Below are positions 34,719-42,705 of a stretch of 64,000 nucleotides of DNA, piece after piece. Origin of the DNA: Salinarimonas chemoclinalis (GTDB lineage Bacteria; Pseudomonadota; Alphaproteobacteria; Rhizobiales; Beijerinckiaceae); the NCBI RefSeq assembly GCF_041514305.1, contig NZ_JBGMWH010000005.1:62001-126000 (forward strand), in the 5' to 3' direction. Made by a program: the position numbers and the translations under genes. Each line of letters opens with the position of its first letter. Within the stretch, counting starts at the first letter, position 1. Below the pieces are notes generated by a model, which was not told where the DNA came from, did not search any database, and was given only the letters and a program-made list of their open reading frames with translations.

Positions 34719-35123
34719 GGGTCAGGCTCTCCGAAGGACGTGTCGGGCGCGCCCCGCGGGCGCTTCGGGACTGCAAGCTAGTGGAGATCGGCTGTGCAAA
34801 AAAGGCAGGATCGGATGCTCGACGGCAGAGAGGTTCTTGCGAAGACGCAAGAGCACGAAGGCGTGAGCGGGCTGCGCGGATCGCCTGGAGCGACCCCCGG
34901 AGATGTCTTGGAGGCTCCCTGTGAGATAATTCGACGGCACTCGTCGTCCGCGATGCCGATCGAGCCGCGCTCGGAGAGGCCCGAGTTGGAGGTGTCGTCC
35001 CCCGAAGGTCGCGATCGCCACGCCCTCGAACTGGACGCCCTGGTGATCCGCGGCGGGCTTGGCGGACGCGCGGCGCGGGTCCAAGATGCGCGTCCCCGCC
35101 GCGAGCACGAGACCGCCGAACCC
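34719..35123. other. Gene-poor divergent intergenic region (yceI / ridA)
   Basis: 405 bases between the yceI and ridA starts with no convincing gene: open frames on both strands encode Ser/Arg-rich noise and the base composition is less GC-rich than the flanks, with an A-run (AAAAAA near 34798). A perfect 7-bp hairpin with an AAGA loop (TCTTGCG/CGCAAGA, 34835-34852) lies 117 bases upstream of yceI. The stretch may hold promoters for both genes or a small RNA; neither could be shown. Confidence 0.4.
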
Positions 35124-35537
35124 ATGCGCCGCATCACCCCCGACACGATCCGCCCGCCCTTCGCCAACTACGCCCACGCCGTCGAGGTGCCGCCGGGGGC
35201 GCGGCTCGTCTTCGCCTCGGGCCAGCTCGGCATCGCGAAGGACGAGCACGTGCCGGAGGACGCGGGCGCGCAGGCGGACCTGTGCTTCTCCAACATCGCC
35301 GCGGTGCTGGCGGCCGCGGACATGGGGCCGGCGGACATCGTGCGCATCGATGCCTTCGTGTCCGATCGCGCGTACCTGAAGCCCTACATGGAGGCGCGCG
35401 ACCGATTCGTGCCCTCGCCCGCACCGGCCTCGACGCTGATGATCGTCTCGGGCTTCGCGCGGGAAGTGTTCAAGGTGGAGATCGAGGTGATCGCGGCGAA
35501 GATGGACGGGCGCGGCGAGGGCGGGGAGGCCGCCTGA
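35124..35537 (+). CDS. RidA family (Rid/YjgF) imine/enamine deaminase
   Basis: 137 residues of the Rid/YjgF/YER057c family, trimeric proteins that hydrolyse reactive enamine/imine intermediates. The FANYAHAVEVPPGARLVFASGQ start and the SDRAYLKPYMEARDRF segment followed by STLMIVSGFAREVFKVEIEVIA fit the family; the canonical catalytic Arg of RidA near the C-terminus is not evident (the region reads STLMIV rather than RxxVxV), so this may be a different Rid subclass. It is coupled (TGATG) to the creatininase gene downstream, implying a joint role in a nitrogen-compound pathway. Confidence 0.85.
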   Translation: MRRITPDTIRPPFANYAHAVEVPPGARLVFASGQLGIAKDEHVPEDAGAQADLCFSNIAAVLAAADMGPADIVRIDAFVSDRAYLKPYMEARDRFVPSPAPASTLMIVSGFAREVFKVEIEVIAAKMDGRGEGGEAA

Positions 35538-36319
35538 TGCCGCTCCTCGACTGGCACGCCCTCTCCACCGCCGATTTCGCCGAGCGCGACATGTCCCGCG
35601 CCGTCGCGGTCCTGCCGGTGGCGGCGATCGAGCAGCACGGTCCGCACCTGCCGACCGGCGTCGACACGCTCATCGCCGAGGGCTATCTCGCGCGGGTGCG
35701 CCCGCTCGTGCCCGACGATCTCGACGTGCTGCTGCTCCCCACCCAGGCGATCGGCAAGTCGAACGAGCACCTCGCCTTCCCGGGCACGCTGACGCTCTCG
35801 GCGGAGACGACCATCGCCGCCTGGCGCGAGATCGGCGAGAGCGTCCTGCGCGCCGGCTGCAGGAAGCTCGTCTTCGTCAACTCCCACGGCGGCAACGTCC
35901 CCGTCGTCGACATCGTCGCGCGGGAGCTGCGGGTGCGGCACGGCATGCTGTGCGTGACGAGCGCCTGGCACCGTCTCGGCTATCCGGAGGGGCTGTTCTC
36001 CGCCCACGAGCTGCGCCACGGCATCCACGGGGGCGAGATCGAGACCTCGCTGATGCTCGCCTTCCGCCCGGATCTCGTGCGCATGGAGCGGGCTGCGGAT
36101 TTCGAGCCGATCATGGTGCGCATGGCACGCGAGAACGCGCATCTCTCGGCGATCCAGCCCACGGGCTTCGGCTGGATGGCGCAGGACATTCATCCCGCCG
36201 GCGTCGCGGGCGATGCCGCCGCGGCGACGCCCGAGAAGGGCGCGGCTGCGGCGGACTTCGGGGCGCGGGCCTTCGTCGCGCTCCTGCGCGACGTCGACCG
36301 CTTCGCGCTGCCGGGGTGA
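35537..36319 (+). CDS. Creatininase family amidohydrolase
   Basis: 260 residues. The metal ligands of the creatininase family are visible: E32, H34 and D43 (IEQHGPHLPTGVD), H117 (NSHGGN) and E167 (HGGEIET). Members include creatinine amidohydrolase, mycofactocin peptidase and FAPy deformylase ArfB-type enzymes, all metal-dependent amidases in the cytoplasm. Start and RidA stop share one base (TGATG), so translation is coupled. The pairing with a Rid protein suggests opening of a cyclic amide and removal of a reactive imine, but the substrate is not known. Confidence 0.9.
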   Translation: MPLLDWHALSTADFAERDMSRAVAVLPVAAIEQHGPHLPTGVDTLIAEGYLARVRPLVPDDLDVLLLPTQAIGKSNEHLAFPGTLTLSAETTIAAWREIGESVLRAGCRKLVFVNSHGGNVPVVDIVARELRVRHGMLCVTSAWHRLGYPEGLFSAHELRHGIHGGEIETSLMLAFRPDLVRMERAADFEPIMVRMARENAHLSAIQPTGFGWMAQDIHPAGVAGDAAAATPEKGAAAADFGARAFVALLRDVDRFALPG

Positions 36320-36331
36320 TGGCGCGCGCGA

Positions 36332-36940
36332 TCACCCCTTCGTCAGCAGCACCCAATGCTCGCCCGCCGCGCGCCATCGGTCGCTCGTGACGATCGCCTC
36401 GCGGGCGATCTCGCGGTAGCCGAAGCCCCGATAGAGATCGAAGGCGCGGACGTTGGCGTCGTCGACGATGATCGCCGTCGTGCGCCCGCAGACGCGCGCC
36501 GACGCCTCGAAGGCGTCGAGGAGCGCGCGGGCGACCCCGCGGCCACGCGCCTCCGGATCGACCGCGAGCACGTTGAGATAGACATGACCGGGTGCCCGTG
36601 CCTCCAGCGCGAGGAGCGGACGCACGATGGCGGGGCGATCGGAGGTGTCGTCGCCCTCCGGGACGTCGGGCAGCGGGTAGGAGATCGCGCCCCCGACGAC
36701 GCGGCCGTCGATCGTCGCGATCGTCGCGTTGCGCCAGGAGAATGCACCCGTATCGCGCCGGGCGCGGGCGGTTCCGACGTCCCACACGCTCTCGCCGGGG
36801 CCGGCCGCCTCCGCCCAGAAGACGAGCGGCATGCCCTCGCCGGCGGCGACGACGAAGCGGGCGAGATGGGGCGCGTCGTCGGGCGTCGCGGGGCGCAGAG
36901 CCGGGGTCGCGGACGAGACGGAAAGGTCGAATGCGGTCAT
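36332..36940 (-). CDS. GNAT family N-acetyltransferase
   Basis: 202 residues. The acetyl-CoA-binding motif A reads VYLNVLAVDPEARGRGVARALLDA (about 125-148), followed by IIVDDANVRAFDLYRGFGYRE. An N-terminal PATPDDAPHLARFV start is standard. The acceptor substrate is unknown. Its start overlaps the stop of the upstream homocysteine S-methyltransferase gene (ATGA at 36937-36940), so the two are co-translated and may act on related sulfur or amino-acid compounds, both probably under the divergent TetR regulator. Confidence 0.9.
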   Translation of the reverse strand: MTAFDLSVSSATPALRPATPDDAPHLARFVVAAGEGMPLVFWAEAAGPGESVWDVGTARARRDTGAFSWRNATIATIDGRVVGGAISYPLPDVPEGDDTSDRPAIVRPLLALEARAPGHVYLNVLAVDPEARGRGVARALLDAFEASARVCGRTTAIIVDDANVRAFDLYRGFGYREIAREAIVTSDRWRAAGEHWVLLTKG

Positions 36941-37959
36941 GTCGGGTCTCCATGCAGAGTCGCTCGCGAGGCGGTTCGCGGCGTGGTTCGTCCGGCGAGC
37001 GGGGCCGGGGCGAAGACGCCCTCGCAGATCGCCCGGATGTGGCGTTCGCCGGTTCCGCAGCACCCTCCGATGATCGAGAGCCGTGGCAGGTGGGCGCGCA
37101 GCGCGCGGGTCCGCTCCGCGAGGTCGCTCGGATCGCCCTCGTCGAGCGTCTCGCTCTCGTCGAGCTCGGCATGGCTCTTCGTCGAGGCGTTGGCGCGCAC
37201 CCCGCGGATGCGCGCGCGCCATCCGTCGTCGCCGCTCGTCAGCGCGGGCGCGAAGTGGCTCGGGTGCGCGCAGTTGATCATGTAGTAGGCGGCCGAGGAT
37301 CCCGTCGCCGCGTCCGTCCAGCGGATCGCGTCCGGGAGGGGCGTCCCGTCGGCGAGACGGGCGTCGGTCTCGACCGTGAAGGAGATCGCGCTCGGCACAT
37401 CGACCGCCGCCGCGGCGCGGACGATGCCGATCGCCTCCTCGACCGTCGACAGCGTCATCGCACAGACGAGGTCCACGCCGGCCGACGCGAGGGTCGAGAT
37501 CTGCGGCGCGTGGTAGGCCTGCGCCTCGTCGACGTCGACGCGGCCGGCACGATAGCCGTCTCCCCGGGGGCCGACGATCCCGGCGACGAGGATGGGCGCA
37601 TCCGGGGTCGCGTAGCGCGCGACGAGGTCGCGTGCGAAGCGCACGGCTTCACGATTGATCCGCGAGAGCGCTGCCGCGTCGTAGCCGAGCCGGGCGCCCC
37701 AGTCCGCGTTGGCGCGCCAGGTCACCGTATCCACGATGAAGCCGACGCCGCGCTCCGTCGCGAGACGGATGAAGCGGGCGAACCACCTCTCGAGCCTCGC
37801 GCGTCCCGCGGCCGTCTCGAGCAGGGGAAACGATGCGAACGCCGGCAGATCGATCCCCTCGTGGAAGACGAGGTGGGTCTCGAGGCCGCCGTCGCAGAGG
37901 AACGGCAGGTCGTTCAGGCGCGCGGCGAGGCGCGCGCTCGGGGGGGCGCAGGACATCAT
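36937..37959 (-). CDS. Homocysteine S-methyltransferase family protein
   Basis: 340 residues of the S-methyltransferase family (MmuM/BHMT type), which moves a methyl group from S-methylmethionine or a betaine to homocysteine in a zinc-dependent reaction. The LCDGGLETHLVFHEGIDLPAFASFPLL start and the zinc-ligand cysteines in YMINCAHPSHF and IIGGCCGTGERHI are present. Two adjacent ATGs (37959 and 37956) serve equally. It is divergent from the TetR gene and overlaps a GNAT gene downstream. Methyl donor unknown. Confidence 0.92.
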   Translation of the reverse strand: MMSCAPPSARLAARLNDLPFLCDGGLETHLVFHEGIDLPAFASFPLLETAAGRARLERWFARFIRLATERGVGFIVDTVTWRANADWGARLGYDAAALSRINREAVRFARDLVARYATPDAPILVAGIVGPRGDGYRAGRVDVDEAQAYHAPQISTLASAGVDLVCAMTLSTVEEAIGIVRAAAAVDVPSAISFTVETDARLADGTPLPDAIRWTDAATGSSAAYYMINCAHPSHFAPALTSGDDGWRARIRGVRANASTKSHAELDESETLDEGDPSDLAERTRALRAHLPRLSIIGGCCGTGERHIRAICEGVFAPAPLAGRTTPRTASRATLHGDPT

Positions 37960-38163
37960 GCTGCGGGCTCCGGTGGGCGTTGCGCGGTCGCGTCCGGCGA
38001 CCGCTCGGCTGCACGCCTTATCGACCGGATGCTCGCGCGCGATCCAGCGGGCGGTTGGTACACGTCCGCGGGCACGGATGAATTCTGCTGGCGCCGCGGG
38101 CGTTTGCGGGCCATCCTGAGCGTCCGCGACGGGGAGTGCGCGAGGGTTCGCCCCGCGAGAACC

Positions 38164-38176
38164 GTACCGGCGGTAC
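38164..38176. promoter_or_regulatory. Candidate TetR operator
   Basis: Perfect dyad GTACC-GGC-GGTAC located 22 bases before the tetR start and 205 bases from the divergent methyltransferase gene. Position and symmetry suit autoregulation by the TetR protein; the length is short, so binding is a hypothesis. Confidence 0.4.
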
Positions 38177-38197
38177 AGTCGGCGGGAGGTGGGCCGG

Positions 38198-38839
38198 ATG
38201 CGCAAAGGCGAGGAGACCCGCAGGCGCGTTCTCGACGAGGCGGAAACCCTCGTCCTCGAGAAGGGGTTCGCAGCGACCTCGATCGACGAGCTGATCGCCG
38301 CGACCGGGCTGACGAAGAGCGGCTTCTTCTACCATTTCAAGGACAAGAACGAACTCGCCCGCGCACTCATCGAGCGCTATGTCGAAGCGGACGAGAAGAT
38401 CTACGACGAGGTGTTCTCCCGGGCCCGCGAACTCGCGGACGATCCGCTGCAGAGCTTCCTCGTGGGCCTGAAGCTGCTCGCCGAGCTGATGGCGGACATG
38501 CCCAAGGGGCATCCCGGCTGTCTCGTCGCGGTGAGCTGCTATGGCGAACGCCTGTTCGATCGACAGGTACGCGACCTCAACCGCGAGGCGGCGCTGATCT
38601 GGCGGCGGCGATTCCGAGCGATGCTCGGCGAGATCGCCGAGATCTATCCGCCGAGGGAGCCGGTCGATCTGGACGATCTGGCGGATTTCGTCTCGGCCGT
38701 GCTGGAGGGAGGGATCGTCCTGTCGAAGGCCTTGCAGGAGCCGTCGGCGTTGTCGCGACAGATCCTGACGCTGCGCGGGACGATCCGCGCACTCTTCGCC
38801 CCCGCGCGGCACCACCCGCCGGCCTCCGCCGACGGGTGA
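38198..38839 (+). CDS. TetR family transcriptional regulator
   Basis: 213 residues. The TetR_N helix-turn-helix occupies about 5-52 (ETRRRVLDEAETLVLEKGF, then LTKSGFFYHFKDKNELARAL). The C-terminal region (KGHPGCLVAVSCYGERLFDRQV segment) resembles TetR proteins with a TetR_C-type ligand domain seen near short-chain or alkylating-stress genes. The ATG has a GGGAGGT site seven bases upstream, and the dyad at 38164 lies just before it. It is divergent from the methyltransferase-acetyltransferase pair, its likely target. Ligand unknown. Confidence 0.93.
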   Translation: MRKGEETRRRVLDEAETLVLEKGFAATSIDELIAATGLTKSGFFYHFKDKNELARALIERYVEADEKIYDEVFSRARELADDPLQSFLVGLKLLAELMADMPKGHPGCLVAVSCYGERLFDRQVRDLNREAALIWRRRFRAMLGEIAEIYPPREPVDLDDLADFVSAVLEGGIVLSKALQEPSALSRQILTLRGTIRALFAPARHHPPASADG

Positions 38840-38864
38840 GCCACACCTGGCGAGGCGGCGTTCG

Positions 38865-39275
38865 TCACTGCGCCGTGACGATGGTCGTCACGAGCGCGCC
38901 GTCGACACGGATCGGGCCGTCCTCGGTGGCGCCGAGCGTGTACTCGAAGATGCCGGTCTCCATGCCGCCGTCCTCGGAGTGGATCATCAGCATGAGCATG
39001 TCGCCGGCTGCGATCTCCTCGGTGAGGATCGCGGCGACGTCCTGGGTCATGCCCGCGCGCAGCGGGGCGTAACCCACGACCGGGCCGGGCGTCATGTCGT
39101 CGTCGGTGCGGTGGACGACGAGCCAGCCGTTCGCCGGCGCATTGACCGCCGTGGCCGAGACCACGCCGTTCGACACGTCCTGGTCCACGGCCTCGATCAT
39201 GGGCGCGTCCTGGGCGAGAGCGGCGGTGGCGAGCGCGGCGAAGCCGGCGGCGGCGATGAGCGTGCGGGTGATCAT
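38865..39275 (-). CDS. Secreted protein with DUF7282-like domain
   Basis: 136 residues with a signal peptide (hydrophobic residues 5-20, cleavage near ALAQ-D). The mature part has a DQDVSNGVVSATAVNAPANGWLVVH-type start, PGPVVGYAPLRAGMTQDV and a MLMIHSEDGGMETGIFEY segment, matching the beta-sandwich DUF7282 domain of unknown function found in haloarchaea and many bacteria, where it often occurs in surface proteins. It is Met-rich near its C-terminal third. It lies between the TetR gene (convergent) and the divergent GbsR gene. No function assigned. Confidence 0.75.
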   Translation of the reverse strand: MITRTLIAAAGFAALATAALAQDAPMIEAVDQDVSNGVVSATAVNAPANGWLVVHRTDDDMTPGPVVGYAPLRAGMTQDVAAILTEEIAAGDMLMLMIHSEDGGMETGIFEYTLGATEDGPIRVDGALVTTIVTAQ

Positions 39276-39469
39276 GCGTCTGTCTCCCTGACGTTGGTGG
39301 CGAGCGGGCCGGCGCGGGATCGCGTCGGCGTCCGTCGGGGCGCAGGTACGGGGCGAGGAGGCGCCGGGTTTCGGGGCCGGCGAGAAAAAAGCGCTCGGGC
39401 CCGCGGGTGGGAAATCGTTCACCGAAACGGCCGTCGCGACGTCCCGTCGCATGGATATGGTCCTAGCAC

Positions 39470-39503
39470 TTCCGATATTTCAGAAAACACTGAAAGTACG
39501 GAA
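39470..39503. promoter_or_regulatory. 34-bp palindrome, candidate operator for the GbsR-type regulator
   Basis: Arms of 14 bases (39470-39483 and 39490-39503) match at 11 of 14 positions around an AAAACA centre; the inner part TTTCAG...CTGAAA and the outer TTCCG...CGGAA are exact. It lies 40 bases before the regulator gene that heads the bd-oxidase cluster, in a locally AT-rich stretch of otherwise very GC-rich DNA. Two nested half-sites suggest binding of a dimer or pair of dimers, probably the regulator itself. Confidence 0.6.
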
Positions 39504-39542
39504 ACGACGGCATCCCCCGCCGGAAACACTCGGGCCGAAGCC

Positions 39543-40178
39543 ATGAACCTCCCTCCCCTCGTCCAGACCTTCGTGCTCCATTTCGGCGAGATGGGCGGCC
39601 GCTGGGGCGTCAACCGCACGGTCGGGCAGATCTACGCCCTGCTGTTCGTCTCGCCGCAGCCGCTCGTCGCCGACGACATCGTCGACGCGCTCGGCGTCTC
39701 GCGCTCCAACGTGTCGATGGGGCTCAAGGAGCTCCAGGCCTGGAACCTGGTGCGCCTGCAGCACAAGCCCAACGACCGGCGCGACTACTACTCCGCCCCC
39801 GACGACGTCTGGCAGATCGTGCGCACGCTCGTCGAGGAGCGCAAGAAGCGCGAGATCGACCCGACGCTCTCCATGCTGCGCGAGGCGCTGATGGAGCGTC
39901 CGGAGAGCGACTACGAGCGCCACGCGCAGGAGCGCATGCGCGTGATGCACGAGCTCATGGACATGATGTCGGACTGGTACGACGACGTGCGCCGCATCGA
40001 GACGGAGCGTCTCGTCCAGCTGATGAAGCTCGGCTCGCGCATCACCCGCGTGCTCGAGGCCGCCGACCGCTTCAACTTCATGGCGCCGAAGAAGAAGAAA
40101 CCGACGCCCGGCGTCGCAGACGACGCTTCCTCCGACCGCCGGGAACAGCGCCCCGGAGGCGATCCCGACGAACCGTGA
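39543..40178 (+). CDS. GbsR/MarR family transcriptional regulator
   Basis: 211 residues. A winged-helix MarR/GbsR-type domain spans about 25-110 (VGQIYALLFVSPQPLVADDIVDALGVSRSNVSMGLKELQ, wing at HKPNDRRDYYSAPDD), with a helical dimerisation tail and a Lys-rich C-terminal patch (KKKKPT). Such regulators commonly precede the quinol-oxidase genes of alphaproteobacteria. It lies 63 bases before cydA on the same strand, with a 34-bp palindrome upstream. Proposed role: control of its own operon in response to an unidentified respiratory or envelope signal. Confidence 0.88.
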   Translation: MNLPPLVQTFVLHFGEMGGRWGVNRTVGQIYALLFVSPQPLVADDIVDALGVSRSNVSMGLKELQAWNLVRLQHKPNDRRDYYSAPDDVWQIVRTLVEERKKREIDPTLSMLREALMERPESDYERHAQERMRVMHELMDMMSDWYDDVRRIETERLVQLMKLGSRITRVLEAADRFNFMAPKKKKPTPGVADDASSDRREQRPGGDPDEP

Positions 40179-40241
40179 CGACGCCGCTTCCCCCCGAGAC
40201 GCCGTCGCCCACTCCCCCGCCCGAGGCTTCGAGACACCGTC

Positions 40242-41633
40242 ATGATGGACGCCCTCCTCCTCTCGCGCATCCAGTTCGGCGCGAACATCACCTTCCACAT
40301 CCTGTTCCCGACGATCACGATCGCGCTCGGGTGGGTGCTCCTGTTCTTCAAGCTGCGCTTCAACGCCACCGGCGACGAGAGCTGGATGGACGCCTACCGC
40401 TTCTTCGTGAAGGTGTTCGCGCTCTCCTTCGCCCTCGGCGTGGTGTCGGGCATCACCATGTCCTTCCAGTTCGGCACGAACTGGCCGGGCTTCATGGAGA
40501 CGGTCGGCAACGTGGCGGGGCCGCTGCTCGCCTACGAAATCCTCACCGCCTTCTTCCTGGAGGCGACCTTCCTCGGCATCATGCTGTTCGGCTTCCGCAA
40601 GGTGCCGAACTGGCTGCACACGCTCGCCACAGTGCTCGTCGCCTTCGGCACGACGATGTCGGCCTTCTGGATCCTCGTGCTGAACTCGTGGATGCACACC
40701 CCCGCGGGCTACGAGGTGATCGACGGCGTCGTGCACGCGACCGACTGGTGGGCGATCGTCTTCAACCCGTCCATGCCCTACCGGCTCGCGCACATGCTGC
40801 TGGCGTCGGGGCTCACCGCCGCCTTCCTGGTGGCCGGCCTCTCCGCCTGGCGCTGGCTGCGCGGCGACCGCTCCGGCGGCGTGCGCGTGGCGCTGCGCAC
40901 CGGCGTGGTCCTGGCGGCGGGGCTGATCCCGCTCCAGATCCTCGCCGGCGACATGCATGGGCTCAACACGCTGGAGCACCAGCCGGCCAAGGTCGCGGCC
41001 ATGGAGGGCAATTGGGAGACGCGCGGCAACGTGCCCCTCGTGCTCTTCGCCGTCCCCGACGAGGAGGCGCGCGAGAACCGCCTCGAAATCGCCATCCCCA
41101 ACGGCGCGAGCCTGATCCTGAAGCACGACCCCGCCGGCGTCGTGCCGGGCCTGAACGACTTCGTGGCGGAGGACGGCACGGTGAAGCATCCCCCCGTCGC
41201 GCCGGTCTTCTACGCCTTCCGCATCATGGTCGGCGTCGGCTTCCTGATGCTGGCGGTCTCCTGGGCGACCGGCTGGCGGTTGTGGAAGCGCGGCGAGCCG
41301 GGCACGGTGCTGGCCTGGACGCTGGTCGCCATGACCTTCTCCGGCTGGGTCGCGACGATCGCGGGCTGGTACGTCACCGAGATCGGCCGCCAGCCCTGGC
41401 TCGTGACCGGCGTGCTGACGACTGCCGAGGCCGTGACGCGGACCGCCGGCGCCGGCATGGTCTGGACGTCGCTGGCGATGTATCTCGCGATCTACGTGGT
41501 GCTGCTCGCGGCCTATGTCGGCACGCTCTACCACCTCGCCGGGAAGGCGACGGTCGCCGCGACCGGCCGCGCCGCGAAGACCGACCCGATCGCGCAGGGC
41601 GGCGAGCGCCTCGCCGCTTCCGCCTCCGCCTGA
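40242..41633 (+). CDS. cydA: Cytochrome bd-type ubiquinol oxidase subunit I (CydA/CioA)
   Basis: 463 residues with about nine membrane helices. It oxidises ubiquinol and reduces oxygen to water, with haems b558, b595 and d. His19 (NITFHILFPT) is the haem d/b595 ligand; PYRLAHMLLASG carries the b558-side His; GRQPWLVTGVLTT is the conserved C-terminal motif. The short quinol loop and overall length resemble cyanide-insensitive oxidase CioA more than E. coli CydA. Subunit II follows 17 bases downstream. Expected use: high-affinity, stress-tolerant respiration. Confidence 0.95.
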   Translation: MMDALLLSRIQFGANITFHILFPTITIALGWVLLFFKLRFNATGDESWMDAYRFFVKVFALSFALGVVSGITMSFQFGTNWPGFMETVGNVAGPLLAYEILTAFFLEATFLGIMLFGFRKVPNWLHTLATVLVAFGTTMSAFWILVLNSWMHTPAGYEVIDGVVHATDWWAIVFNPSMPYRLAHMLLASGLTAAFLVAGLSAWRWLRGDRSGGVRVALRTGVVLAAGLIPLQILAGDMHGLNTLEHQPAKVAAMEGNWETRGNVPLVLFAVPDEEARENRLEIAIPNGASLILKHDPAGVVPGLNDFVAEDGTVKHPPVAPVFYAFRIMVGVGFLMLAVSWATGWRLWKRGEPGTVLAWTLVAMTFSGWVATIAGWYVTEIGRQPWLVTGVLTTAEAVTRTAGAGMVWTSLAMYLAIYVVLLAAYVGTLYHLAGKATVAATGRAAKTDPIAQGGERLAASASA

Positions 41634-41650
41634 ATCGAAAGCGACAGACG

Positions 41651-42673
41651 ATGGACGTCATCACCCAAGGCCAATCCTGGCTGCCGATCGCCTTCGCGGG
41701 CCTGCTCGGGCTCTCGATCCTGCTCTACGTCGTCCTGGACGGCTACGACCTCGGCGTGGGCATCCTCACCGGCGCCCTCGGCGCGGGGGAGGACGCCGCC
41801 CACAAGGACCGGATGATCGCCTCGATCGGGCCGTTCTGGGACGCCAACGAGACCTGGCTCGTGCTCGCGGTGGGCCTCCTCCTCGTCGCCTTCCCCTTCG
41901 CGCAGGGCGTCGTGCTCGGCGCGCTCTACCTGCCGGTCGCCCTGATGCTGCTCGGGCTGATCCTGCGCGGCGTCGCCTTCGACTTCCGCGCCAAGGCGGT
42001 GGACGGGCACCGGATCTGGTGGGACCGCGCCTTCTTCGCCGGCTCGACCCTCGCGGCGCTGACGCAGGGCTACATGCTCGGGCTCTACATCGTCGGCTTC
42101 GAGCGCACGGCGGTCAACGTCGCCTTCTCGCTGCTCACGGCCGTGTCGCTCGTCGCGGGCTACGCCTTCATCGGCGCGTCCTGGCTGATCCTCAAGGCGG
42201 AGGGCGATCTGCAGCGGCGGGCGGTTCGCTGGGCGCGCGGCACGCTCTGGCTCGTCGCGCTCGGCTTCGTCGCGGTCTCGATCGTCACGCCGCTGATGAG
42301 CGAGCGCATCTTCGCCAAGTGGTTCGAGCTGCCCTGGATCGTGCTGCTCGCGCCGCTCCCGGCGACGGCGGCGGCGATCTTCGTCGTGCTCCACCTCGCG
42401 CTGAAGGCGCTGCCGACGCGCACCGACCGCTTCTCCTGGGTGCCCTTCGCGGGCGCGATCGCGCTGTTCGCGCTGGGCTTCTACGGGTTGGCCTACTCGT
42501 TCTTCCCCTACGTCGTGCCGGAGCGGATGACGATCTGGGAGGCTGCGGCGGCCGACGCGTCGCTGATGATCATGCTGGTGGGGGCCTGCCTCGTCCTGCC
42601 GATGATCCTCGGCTACACGGCGCTGTCCTACTGGATCTTCAAGGGCAAGGCCGGCGCGCTGCGCTACGATTGA
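41651..42673 (+). CDS. cydB: Cytochrome bd-type ubiquinol oxidase subunit II (CydB/CioB)
   Basis: 340 residues with eight membrane helices. The VVLDGYDLGVGIL segment (about 28-40), GPFWDANETWLVLAVG and the C-terminal YTALSYWIFKGK end are family hallmarks. It forms the structural partner of subunit I, completing the terminal oxidase. The gene begins 17 bases after cydA. No cydX-like small ORF was recognised directly downstream; 32 bases separate it from the convergent sirtuin gene, so any small subunit would have to lie elsewhere. Confidence 0.95.
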   Translation: MDVITQGQSWLPIAFAGLLGLSILLYVVLDGYDLGVGILTGALGAGEDAAHKDRMIASIGPFWDANETWLVLAVGLLLVAFPFAQGVVLGALYLPVALMLLGLILRGVAFDFRAKAVDGHRIWWDRAFFAGSTLAALTQGYMLGLYIVGFERTAVNVAFSLLTAVSLVAGYAFIGASWLILKAEGDLQRRAVRWARGTLWLVALGFVAVSIVTPLMSERIFAKWFELPWIVLLAPLPATAAAIFVVLHLALKALPTRTDRFSWVPFAGAIALFALGFYGLAYSFFPYVVPERMTIWEAAAADASLMIMLVGACLVLPMILGYTALSYWIFKGKAGALRYD

Positions 42674-42705
42674 TCGAGCGCGGCGAGCCGTCGGCCGCAC
42701 CCGGC

